Shown here: positions 54,301 to 61,066 of the stretch, piece after piece
How the letters are laid out: every line of letters starts with the position of its first letter
Numbering within the stretch: the stretch's first letter is position 1
Translations under genes and position numbers: made by a program
Source: Hymenobacter aquaticus
GTDB lineage: Bacteria > Bacteroidota > Bacteroidia > Cytophagales > Hymenobacteraceae
Assembly: GCF_004765605.1 (NCBI RefSeq)
Contig: NZ_SRLC01000001.1
Span: 868,001 to 932,000, forward strand
Direction: 5' to 3'
DNA length: 64,000 nucleotides
The notes under the pieces: generated by a model
The model's database searches: none
What the model saw: only the letters and a program-made list of their open reading frames with translations
What the model was told of the DNA's origin: nothing

Positions 54301-55828
54301 CGAACGTGCCGGCGCACTCAAACTGAAACGTGCCGGTGCCGGTGGCATACGACACCAGCAGCTCGGTCAGGACCAGGGATTTGACTGGCTCCGGCACCTG
54401 GGTAATGCCGAATTTATCGGCCAGTAGCGTCAGCACGTCGCCCATGGCCACCGGCGTGGCCGGGTCGAGGCCGCCCTGAAACAGCCAGCCGTTCTGGGGC
54501 CCGTCGTACTCGGCCAGCAGCACTACCCGGGCCTTGTCGGCAATACCGAATTCGCAGTCGAAGCGGCCGGTCAGCCCGTTGCCCTGGCTGTAGGTTAGCC
54601 GCAGCCCTGTTTCTTCCAGCGTCAGCGGCCCGATGGTCCACAGGTTCAGAACTTCGAAGCTAACGGCGTAGGAGCCCAGCGCCAGCGCCGCCACAAACTC
54701 GGCGGTGGCAATGGTCAGCGCCTCGGGCACCAGGTCGGGCGGCAGGCTCAAAGAAGTCAGCAGGTCTTTGACCTTCAGCGGGGCCTTATTGTGCAGGCTG
54801 CCCTGCACCGTGATGCCCGGCAGCGTAATAACTACGTCCAGCTGCAGGGCCCCCAGCGTCAGGATGGTGGCCACGTTGAGGCTGACCAGGGAGAACTTCG
54901 TCACGTCGACGACGGCCGATACCGAGGAAATAGCCGCGTCCAAGCCGCTGGTGCTCAGGCCGTGGTTGGTAAAGCTTCCCACCACGTCGCCGGCGCCAAT
55001 CCAGTGGGCCAGGGCGGCCAGGCCGGGAAAAGCCTGGGCCGGGGGCGTCGGGCGCACAAACACCGGCCACGCACTGCCCCGCATGATGGTCAGGCCCGCA
55101 TCCAGGGCCACGCCCTCCACGGCCAGATGCCCGATAAGGGTGAGGCCGAAGGAATTGGTCTTGTTGGCCCCCACGATGCTCAGGCCGTCAAACTCGAAGA
55201 TGTCCGGGACGGGCTTCCAGGTGGCCGCCGGGGCATTCAGGACAAACCGGGTGTAGGCCTCGTAGGTGGTGTTGGGGTGAAACGTGATGCTGTACGCGTC
55301 CTTATCCACGACCAGCCCCTGCGTCAGAAAATCCAGGCCGGCGGGCAGGTCGAAGGGCAGCGCGCCGCCCGCGCTGCCGAGCAGGATTACCTGCAGGGGC
55401 GTCAGGTTGGCGGCATTCTGGGCCAGGGTTACCTGCCAGGTGGGCGGGTCGGTGGGGCTGGTGGTGGCGGCCGATACCAGCACCGGCACCGCCACGGTGC
55501 TGGAAAAGGGCAAAGTGCCGTGGGCCACGCCGCCGTAGGCCACCGTGCCCGTGCCTTGGTCCTCGATGGTCAGCTCAATGGAGGCCAGCGTCACGGCTAC
55601 GTCCCGCAGCCCTTGCAGGGGCCACACGGCGCTGGTCGTGCCCGAGATGGTGAGGCGGTTGTTCTGCAGGCGCAGGCCCGTGCTGGGGTCGGGCGCGACG
55701 ACCAGCTCCCGGCCGGGCAGTGTGCCCAGGAAAGCCTGGAAACCGGGCGGCAGGTTGGTATCGGTGGCTCGCAGGGTCAGCGGCGTGGCCTGGCCCTGCA
55801 GGTAGCTGAGTAAGGTTTGCAAATCCAT
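51317..55828 (-). CDS. Giant DUF6603-domain protein (1503 residues)
   Basis: ATG 55828. The N-terminal ~730 residues hold repeated beta modules (MDLQTLLSYLQGQATPLTLR; GPLTLEETGLRLTYSQGNG; LTLHDLEFDVVFDTSKKAG). A Pro/Ala linker lies at about 730-765. The region about 770-1290 matches DUF6603 as I know it: FMVEGLMGGFGFNRTLVLPS, WLAAGIKFSSFEIVQGELLL, FVLTKDCHITGGFAFDLWFG, VVMTLGGYHPAFKPPPFYPL, and RLGFNWPVSGEVSLKGGAYF. The C-terminal ~200 residues contain TGVQSVHNLRISRDRADA. The strands suggest a long lipid-transfer-like or beta-helical groove, but this is a guess. The domain's function is unknown. No signal peptide; 10 bp after the MBL gene. Confidence 0.8.
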   Translation of the reverse strand: MDLQTLLSYLQGQATPLTLRATDTNLPPGFQAFLGTLPGRELVVAPDPSTGLRLQNNRLTISGTTSAVWPLQGLRDVAVTLASIELTIEDQGTGTVAYGGVAHGTLPFSSTVAVPVLVSAATTSPTDPPTWQVTLAQNAANLTPLQVILLGSAGGALPFDLPAGLDFLTQGLVVDKDAYSITFHPNTTYEAYTRFVLNAPAATWKPVPDIFEFDGLSIVGANKTNSFGLTLIGHLAVEGVALDAGLTIMRGSAWPVFVRPTPPAQAFPGLAALAHWIGAGDVVGSFTNHGLSTSGLDAAISSVSAVVDVTKFSLVSLNVATILTLGALQLDVVITLPGITVQGSLHNKAPLKVKDLLTSLSLPPDLVPEALTIATAEFVAALALGSYAVSFEVLNLWTIGPLTLEETGLRLTYSQGNGLTGRFDCEFGIADKARVVLLAEYDGPQNGWLFQGGLDPATPVAMGDVLTLLADKFGITQVPEPVKSLVLTELLVSYATGTGTFQFECAGTFEVHDQAVDLSVTIRISQQGQSNADATDQTGKVSGSKGYDAFFSGRLTLHDLEFDVVFDTSKKAGAGSSENTFIATYQEVKTASLNLQRMVAAVSATVAADIPADISIDLKQAKFVFFAPAATDQAPTPAKQFLLAFELGTSFSLADIPVVGSKLPASLTAAVNDLQVLYCSASFAPEAVGVVNPLLPAGIYPLAAAGTTQGLTVLAELQLGEATTQLTIGGSNASATPPAAPAPAGAPAAPAATTLAAAAPAPAPIKWIDIQKQLGPIQFQRLGVSYAEGILMFALDAAVTLGPVSFSAQGLAFGSSLSTFSPKFDLRGLGVSYSSPALTIEGAILKVPADELAPGVLMQYDGALIVQVEKWGLSALASYAQMADGMPSLFIFIDVNATLGGQPYFMVEGLMGGFGFNRTLVLPSFDQVQDFPLLALGGPSTGGSAQGQAMHTLQILEGEVAGAGGTKTQWIVPQEGQYWLAAGIKFSSFEIVQGELLLVAEFGNDLQFAVLGLAWLSLPQGAGPSETFVFVALQMEAVLKPQEGYFGVAASLTRNSFVLTKDCHITGGFAFDLWFGKSPNAGQVVMTLGGYHPAFKPPPFYPLVARLGFNWPVSGEVSLKGGAYFAITPACGMAGGSLEALYQSGIVKAWFTAQADMLVTWHPFSFVADIRIELGASVRLNLLVCHKTVTVSLGASLNLWGPPLGGKVRVHVVVVTVTVHFGSDGAPNHQDPLDWTGLKTLLPAPADVCNVAANSGLTQTLKRDSTTGKVLFNKQAPVKDATSLWVVRAGSFSFTTQSAVPASQLTYGPDHANAQGSGTIDIRPMNLTGVQSVHNLRISRDRADADALDVSRWTLTPTRSNVAATLWGAPLRDGRGNFVQTPAQPAADVIQDQLSGYFVQAPAAVAGDTFGVVSLEALAVEYILPGQGQSPLSTAPTRSADYQPVVSDTVLQDLANLATQAPQRTALYQALQAAALYSGANDPMLNLAAGVESLFADNPLEQR

Positions 55829-55838
55829 AGCCGGGCTG

Positions 55839-57512
55839 TTAAAAAGGAATATGAACCGTCAGAAACCCGCCGTGCGTGTCTTCTTCCCAGTATGTAATGT
55901 GAAATTGGCGCAGCGCCGCGTCGCCGGGGCCCAGCGGATACGCCGGGGAGTTGGATGCTGATTCGTCCTCGTTGATGCTGAGGCTGATGTGGCCGTACTG
56001 GGCCGCGGCGTTGCCACTCACGTACATCTTGTTGCCCACCGGACCGGGATACTGCAGCACGGCCGGCACCAGGCTCGCGGGCACATGAATCTTGGGTCCC
56101 TGCAGCGTCGCGGGGTCTACCTGGAATCCGGTCAGGAAGCAGTAATCCAGGGAGCCGCAGGCTTGCAGCCGGTTGATCAGGGGCTGGTCGGGGTGGTAAT
56201 AGTTGGTGCCCGGGTGGCCGCAGGAAATAAGGGCGGCCCGGGGCCGGATACCCTGGCGGACCGGCAGGGGAGCTACTTGGCCATTCAAGAAAACGTCGCT
56301 GGTGCAGGTGGTCGCCCCGTGGTGGCCGCACTTAAAGGCCGCAATGCAATGGGGCAGCGCAAACTGGTTCGCCGTGCCGGGAATGGGTAGCCCGTTGGTC
56401 ATCACGGCCTGGGCTATCAGCTCCTCGCCCGAGGTCGGTAGGTCGCCCCCGGTGTAGAAAAAGAACTTGTTGAACCGCACCACCAGGCCGTAGCTGTCGG
56501 AGTTGTTTTCCTCGGCCAGCGCGATGGGCATCCGGTTCGGGTCGCCGCGCCACATGTATTTATTGACCGCCACCACGAACACCATCGGCGCGTTGGCCAC
56601 CGGCACCGCCGCATTCGGCCCCGAGTTCCACAGTATCTCGTCGCCCAGGGCGGCGGTGGTGCGCTGCCGGTTCACGTTGGGGGCCGTGATGTTCTGCGAG
56701 GACAGCAGCAGCTGCCCATTCACGTAGGAATCGTACTTGTTGGGCATGCTGGCGTTGCCCGTATCAATCATGTGAGTAGTGCTAAACCGCCCGCCGGTGG
56801 AAAAATTGCAGTTCTTCTCCTTGACCAGCGTGCCAAGCTGAGCGAAGACAAACTGCCGGACCGCCACCCGAATGGCCGCCGCCCCCACGATAGCCGGGTT
56901 GACCAGCGTATCGGCTATGAAAACGCCGGTGCGACGCGCGACTTCCCGTCGCTTCTTGGTGGAGGTGTGCGGAATCAGCCAGGGGTTTGCCGGCAGGTTC
57001 CCCACCACGCTTTCGGCTTCCTGCATGCCCCAGAGCGCCGCATCGGCATCGGTGGTGGTGGGCACCACGTGGGCGCGGGCACTCATGCCCGCGCTGATTG
57101 CGTACATTGAGTCGTCGGAGCCGGGCAGGGCGTAAGCGCCGATTAGCGCCGCGCAGGTGCCGGCAGCTCCAGCGGCTATCTGCTGGGGCCGGTTGATGCC
57201 CATATTCGCTTCCGCAATGGCTATCCGGGCGATGGTATCACAGATCTGAAAAAAGTTGTCGGCCGCCAGCAGCGACATGATGCCGCCCGAGTGGTCGACA
57301 TCGTAATGCGTTACCAGAATATGGTCGACCGGCACGTTGGCCGGCAAGATGGCGTCAATGCAGCCGGCCACCAGCGCCCCCTGCGCCGCGATGCCGCCGT
57401 CGATCAGCATCGTTTTGTAGGCCACCGGGGCGACGGCCGGGTCGCGGGCCACCAGGAGCGCACTTTCGCCCTGGCCTACGTCGAAAGTGTGGATTGCTAA
57501 TTCCCAGGCCAT
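55839..57512 (-). CDS. Metallo-beta-lactamase-fold hydrolase, ComEC C-terminal type
   Basis: A 557-residue soluble protein. The N-terminal IHTFDVGQGESALLVARD, MLIDGG (residues 35-40) and VTHYDVDHSGG (residues 67-77; HxDxDH metal motif, as in ComEC-type MBLs) are followed in the C-terminal half by FFYTGGDL, FKCGHHGATTCTSDVFL and ALISCGHPGTNYYHPD, which match the second and third ligand blocks of ComEC/Rec2 hydrolases. It lacks the ComEC membrane region. About 220 residues are inserted between the first and second blocks. Family members cleave nucleic acid or phosphodiester substrates; the substrate here is unknown. Position directly before the DUF6603 gene suggests a fixed functional pairing. 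Confidence 0.83.
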   Translation of the reverse strand: MAWELAIHTFDVGQGESALLVARDPAVAPVAYKTMLIDGGIAAQGALVAGCIDAILPANVPVDHILVTHYDVDHSGGIMSLLAADNFFQICDTIARIAIAEANMGINRPQQIAAGAAGTCAALIGAYALPGSDDSMYAISAGMSARAHVVPTTTDADAALWGMQEAESVVGNLPANPWLIPHTSTKKRREVARRTGVFIADTLVNPAIVGAAAIRVAVRQFVFAQLGTLVKEKNCNFSTGGRFSTTHMIDTGNASMPNKYDSYVNGQLLLSSQNITAPNVNRQRTTAALGDEILWNSGPNAAVPVANAPMVFVVAVNKYMWRGDPNRMPIALAEENNSDSYGLVVRFNKFFFYTGGDLPTSGEELIAQAVMTNGLPIPGTANQFALPHCIAAFKCGHHGATTCTSDVFLNGQVAPLPVRQGIRPRAALISCGHPGTNYYHPDQPLINRLQACGSLDYCFLTGFQVDPATLQGPKIHVPASLVPAVLQYPGPVGNKMYVSGNAAAQYGHISLSINEDESASNSPAYPLGPGDAALRQFHITYWEEDTHGGFLTVHIPF

Positions 57513-57595
57513 ATCGTCTTGCGGAGCGTAGTAAAGTCTATCATCTGTTGTTGCTAAAGAGAGTGGGTAGTAAGCCCCGGGGCTGTAGCGCCGCC

Positions 57596-57994
57596 TCAGC
57601 GCACCGCCGCCAGCAGAACCAGCCCGCTACTCAGGGCTATCAGCAGCCCGTTGAGCAGGCCCCGCTTGCGGGCTTTGCCCTGCCACAGGGTTTTTTCGGC
57701 CGTTTCGGAGGCTAGCAGCCGCTGCTGGTCGTCCAGGCTTTTCTGGTAGGAGCGGGCCGCGTCCTGCTGCAGGCGCCCGGCCCGCTGCAGGCTGTCGGCC
57801 GCGCCCTGGTAGTCGGCGGCGGCTAGGCGCCACTGCCGGGCTTCCTGGCGCAGCAGCGGCAGCACGCGCAGGCTGTCTTCAATTTTAGCCGCCTGCGTCA
57901 CCGACAGCGTCACGGTTTTGGGGGCCGGCTTAATAGCCTGTGAGCTCGCGCTGAAGCTCAGCAGCAGAAGTGTCGGAAGGAGCAGTTGTTTCAT
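57596..57994 (-). CDS. Small secreted coiled-coil protein with C-terminal TM helix (spanin-like gene 2)
   Basis: A 132-residue protein with signal peptide MKQLLLPTLLLLSFSASSQA, a coiled coil over about 40-100 (LLRQEARQWRLAAADYQGAA, ARSYQKSLDDQQRLLASETA) and a C-terminal hydrophobic segment LLNGLLIALSSGLVLLAAV. Its first 65 bp lie inside the 3' end of the upstream gene in another frame. The nested arrangement, small size and coiled coil recall phage lysis spanins, but the topology (signal plus C-terminal TM) is not the classical Rz1 lipoprotein. It is the second gene of the large operon, 83 bp before the MBL gene. Confidence 0.65.
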   Translation of the reverse strand: MKQLLLPTLLLLSFSASSQAIKPAPKTVTLSVTQAAKIEDSLRVLPLLRQEARQWRLAAADYQGAADSLQRAGRLQQDAARSYQKSLDDQQRLLASETAEKTLWQGKARKRGLLNGLLIALSSGLVLLAAVR

Positions 57995-58271
57995 GCGTAC
58001 GTTGGTGGAGGCGGCGGGCAGAATCGGCCGCTAACCGGCCGTGGTGGTACAGCGTGGCGGCGGCCGTATCGGCGTGGGCCGTGGCCAGCGAGTCCTGCCG
58101 GCGGCGGGCCGCTTGCTGTTGCAGGTCCTGCTCCAGGGCTTTTTCCTGCCGAGGGCTCAGAATAGCGCGGTTGTCGGCCGTGGGCCGCCGGCTATACCAC
58201 AGGGCCAGCAGCACGAGGCCGATAACGATAAGCCAGAAAACGGGCCGCTGATACAGAGGGGAAGGAGTCAT
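57930..58271 (-). CDS. Small single-TM coiled-coil protein (Rz/i-spanin-like gene 1)
   Basis: A 113-residue protein from ATG 58271. It has an N-terminal TM anchor (FWLIVIGLVLLALWYSRRP, about residues 12-30) followed by a long charged Gln/Arg/Ala helix (ILSPRQEKALEQDLQQQAAR, HHGRLAADSARRLHQRTHE), the layout of an inner-membrane spanin. Its stop codon lies 65 bp inside the next gene. Adjacent divergent genes encode a lysozyme, supporting a lysis-type function. It appears to be the first gene of the ~15-kb minus-strand unit. Homology to any named spanin is not demonstrated. Confidence 0.65.
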   Translation of the reverse strand: MTPSPLYQRPVFWLIVIGLVLLALWYSRRPTADNRAILSPRQEKALEQDLQQQAARRRQDSLATAHADTAAATLYHHGRLAADSARRLHQRTHETTAPSDTSAAELQRELTGY

Positions 58272-58818
58272 GATAATAGAAAAGCCGGGCCGGGCCGCGG
58301 GGCACCGGCGATAAACGAGCCGGCCAAAGCCGGAATGACTGCACGATGGGATCGAGCTGCGGGATACCGCCGGGAAAGACTTGGCGGGCAAGGTAGAGCC
58401 CGAACCGGGGGCGGCCGCCGGCGAAGCATGTGAACTGCCCTGCCAGCACGGCAAACGACCCGTTTTGGTACGTGGAACCCGGTAGTAGCCCCGGCAGGGC
58501 CCGAAAAGCGTTGCAATAGGAGCTGCCCACGAAGCGCAGCGGTAGGATAGAGGAGCGCAGAAATAGGATTGGACTGCGAATAAATAGAAGTCGGAGTAAT
58601 AAACAAAGCCCTATTCATCTAGGGTAAGTAATAATTTTTACCGGCCGCTTGCCCCGGTGCTGCCCGGCATACCAGAAGCCGCCGTTTACCTACCAAACGC
58701 CGGACTTTACCGCTTTTCCTGCCCCGGCACCGGCCAAAACGGCATCTTCGCCCGGCCCGGCAGTGCCTGCTGCCCGGGGCCGGTCCGTCCGGTTTATCCA
58801 CGCTCAACGCCGCCTGCT
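58272..58818. other. Divergent control region of the large operon and the lysozyme gene
   Basis: A 547-bp gap. Bases about 58560-58640 are AT-rich (AATAAATAGAAG, AATAATTTTT) and likely hold the promoters. The stretch 58280-58550 is open in more than one minus-strand frame, with reasonable-looking peptides, but no start, family or codon bias decides between them, so I call no gene. Confidence 0.4.
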
Positions 58819-59484
58819 ATGGCAAACTTTGCTCACTATTTCCCCACGCTGCTCGCCAACGAAGGCGGCTACTGCCACGACCCGCTCGACCCGGGCGGAG
58901 AAACCTACCGGGGCATTGCCCGCGCCTACAACCCGCACTGGCCCGGCTGGCCCGCCGTCGATGCCATCCGGACGCGGCTCTGCCCCGCGCCCCCCGTGCC
59001 CAAAACCGAGTGGCTGACGCTGAGCCACACCCTGGAAGCCGACGCGGCCCTGGGCAGCCAGGTAATGAGCTTTTACAAAGCCGAGTACTGGAACCCGCTG
59101 GGCCTGGACGGAGTCAATTCGCAGCCCATTGCCGACCAGCTGGCCGACCACGGCGTGAATGCCGGCGTGGCGCGCCCGGCCAAAATGCTGCAGTACCTGC
59201 TCAATACCGAGTTTGGGGCGCACCTGGTGGTCGATGGGAAAGTAGGGGCCCAGACCATTGCCACGCTGAATGCCGTGGACCAAGCCCGCTTCTACGCCCG
59301 CTTTATTGCCATGCGGCGCGCCTTCTACGATTACCGGGCCGGCAGCTTTTCGCCCGCCGACGCGCAGGCCCTGGCCGCCTGGCACCAGTTCTTTCACACC
59401 GAGCTGCACCTGGTGCCCGACGACCGGATGCAGAAATACCTGGCCAGCTGGCTGGGGCGCACCCAGGAAAAATTCGTCGCCTAG
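58819..59484 (+). CDS. GH108-type N-acetylmuramidase (lysozyme)
   Basis: A 221-residue peptidoglycan hydrolase from ATG 58819. The N-terminal FPTLLANEGGYCHDPLDPGG (residues 8-27) has the catalytic Glu of the NEGGY motif, followed by ETYRGIARAYNPHWPGW. The C-terminal half (ADHGVNAGVARPAKMLQYLL, DGKVGAQTIATLNAV) is the predicted peptidoglycan-binding domain that accompanies GH108. There is no signal peptide, as in phage endolysins that need a holin or spanin system. Its position next to the spanin-like pair supports a lysis module. The frame is open upstream to 58657 but without family resemblance. Confidence 0.88.
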   Translation: MANFAHYFPTLLANEGGYCHDPLDPGGETYRGIARAYNPHWPGWPAVDAIRTRLCPAPPVPKTEWLTLSHTLEADAALGSQVMSFYKAEYWNPLGLDGVNSQPIADQLADHGVNAGVARPAKMLQYLLNTEFGAHLVVDGKVGAQTIATLNAVDQARFYARFIAMRRAFYDYRAGSFSPADAQALAAWHQFFHTELHLVPDDRMQKYLASWLGRTQEKFVA

Positions 59485-59496
59485 CGTCGGCTTTCT

Positions 59497-59531
59497 GCGG
59501 GTTCTGGCTCAGCTCCGGGGCCAGAACCCGC
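59497..59531 (+). terminator. Terminator-like hairpin after the lysozyme gene
   Basis: GCGGGTTCTGG (59497-59507) pairs perfectly with 59521-59531 across a 13-base loop, 13 bases past the stop. Only a short T-rich stretch follows. Confidence 0.55.
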
Positions 59532-59645
59532 TCGGTTTCTTCCGGCTCTTATTACCCTTACAGCCTGTTATCGGTGAAGAATTTTACCCGGTTTCTATTC
59601 TCAATGCAAACAGGAAGTGCTTGTAGGCTTCTTGTTGTAAATCAG

Positions 59646-60974
59646 ATGCATATTTTTTTGAAAAAGGCGGGCAGTCTATTGGCCGTTGTGGCCTTGTTGG
59701 CCGGGCTGCCGGGTGGCGCCCGGGCCCAGCAGCCGGTTATCGAGCGGGTCTACGTCACGGATGACCCGCGGCAGGATTCGGTGTTCGCGCTGGGCAGCAC
59801 CATCGTGCTGGAAGTACGGGGGCTGAACCGGTGGCTGCGGTTTCAGGAAGAGCTGCTGGTGCACCAGGGCCTTACTCCCGAGAAAGCCCACGACAAGGCG
59901 CGCGACCTGGTACTCTACATCGACGATGCCCCGTTGGTGGGCATGCCACCCCTGGCCCTGTACGTCGATGAGTCCGGGGCCGACTCGGTGCTGACGGCCC
60001 GGGCCCTGGCCAAAGCCCAGGCCCAGGCGGCCGCCGACTCCACAGTGGCAACGCCCGGCGCGGCCGACCCCGTGCTGCAGGTGCTGCTGGATGAATACCC
60101 AATCGGCGTACCCGATAAAGTGATATTCAAGCTGCGCCGCGACGTGAGCAACTACAACTACTGGGACATCGTCTACGACTCGCCCTGGGACTATTCGCAC
60201 GCCGGGCGGCTGGGCCTGGGCTACGAGGACCGAGTCTTTACCGAGCTGCACCCGCGCCGGGGCAACACTATCCGTGTGGAGCTGATTCAGCCCGCCACGC
60301 TCTGGGTTGCTATCCTGGGCACCATCGGGCTGGGCTTGGGGCTGCTGGTGCTGGGGCGGCGCTCGTGGCTGCTGCGCACCACGGCCAGCACCCCAGTGGG
60401 CGCGGGCAGCCCGGCGGCCACGGTGGGCGCGTTGCAGCCGGCATTTAGTCTGGCCAAAGTGCAAATGGCCTGGTGGACCTTCGTTATCCTAGGCAGCTTT
60501 CTGGTGATTTACTGCGTCTCGGGCGAAATGCCGGACATTTCCACCACGTCGCTGGCGCTGCTGGGCATCAGCGGGGGCACCACTGCCCTGAACGCCCTGA
60601 TTACGTCCGGCTCTGCCGACCCGGCCACGGTGGCAGCGGGGCCGCAAACCAGCCGGGGCTGGCTGACCGACATTGTCTCCGACGACCACGGCCTGAGTTT
60701 GAATCGGTTGCAGCAGGTGGTTATTTCCCTGATGATGGGCTACTTCTTCGTGCGCACCGTCTACAACACGGTAGCCATGCCCGTCTGGACCGACAACCAG
60801 ATTCTGCTGCTGGGCATCAGCAACGCCACGTACCTGGGCCTGAAATGGCAGGAAAGCCGCACGCCCAGCGTCCCCGTCGATACCGCCCCGCCGCCGGCCC
60901 CGGCCGCCGCTAGTTCCCAAGCGACCAGCCCGGACTTTCTACCGGCCACCGATGCGGCGACCTCGCCGGCTTAA
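59646..60974 (+). CDS. Multi-pass membrane protein with secreted N-terminal domain
   Basis: A 442-residue protein from ATG 59646, with signal peptide FLKKAGSLLAVVALLAGLPG. Residues about 30-210 form an extracytoplasmic domain (IVLEVRGLNRWLRFQEELLV, WDIVYDSPWDYSHAGRLGLG). Five hydrophobic helices follow: TLWVAILGTIGLGLGLLVLG, MAWWTFVILGSFLVIYCVS, TTSLALLGISGGTTALNALI, VVISLMMGYFFVRTVYNTV, QILLLGISNATYLGLK. The paired FSLAKVQMAWWTF...LLGISGGT and LNRLQQVVISL...LLGISNATYLG segments look like two copies of one membrane repeat that I recall from uncharacterised bacterial proteins. The tail is Pro/Ala-rich. It may be the membrane or holin-like part of the lysis module; unproven. Confidence 0.75.
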   Translation: MHIFLKKAGSLLAVVALLAGLPGGARAQQPVIERVYVTDDPRQDSVFALGSTIVLEVRGLNRWLRFQEELLVHQGLTPEKAHDKARDLVLYIDDAPLVGMPPLALYVDESGADSVLTARALAKAQAQAAADSTVATPGAADPVLQVLLDEYPIGVPDKVIFKLRRDVSNYNYWDIVYDSPWDYSHAGRLGLGYEDRVFTELHPRRGNTIRVELIQPATLWVAILGTIGLGLGLLVLGRRSWLLRTTASTPVGAGSPAATVGALQPAFSLAKVQMAWWTFVILGSFLVIYCVSGEMPDISTTSLALLGISGGTTALNALITSGSADPATVAAGPQTSRGWLTDIVSDDHGLSLNRLQQVVISLMMGYFFVRTVYNTVAMPVWTDNQILLLGISNATYLGLKWQESRTPSVPVDTAPPPAPAAASSQATSPDFLPATDAATSPA

Positions 60975-61066
60975 GAGTGGGCTAGGAATGGATAAGGACA
61001 CGCCGACAATTACCACCTGGAAGCCCCGAACCAGCCCCGCCCGGATAAAATAGCCGCCTGCTTCGG

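Noticed and set aside
58192..58618. Minus-strand frames of 110-116 codons upstream of the spanin-like gene
   Set aside because: Two frames overlap the same DNA, neither shows a family or a convincing start, and the region is more likely the control region and leader.
42981..60974. The fibre, spanin-like and lysozyme genes as a prophage
   Set aside because: No terminase, portal, capsid, tail tube/sheath, integrase or attachment site was found, and the large genes have no phage-like counterpart that I recognise. A defective remnant remains possible.
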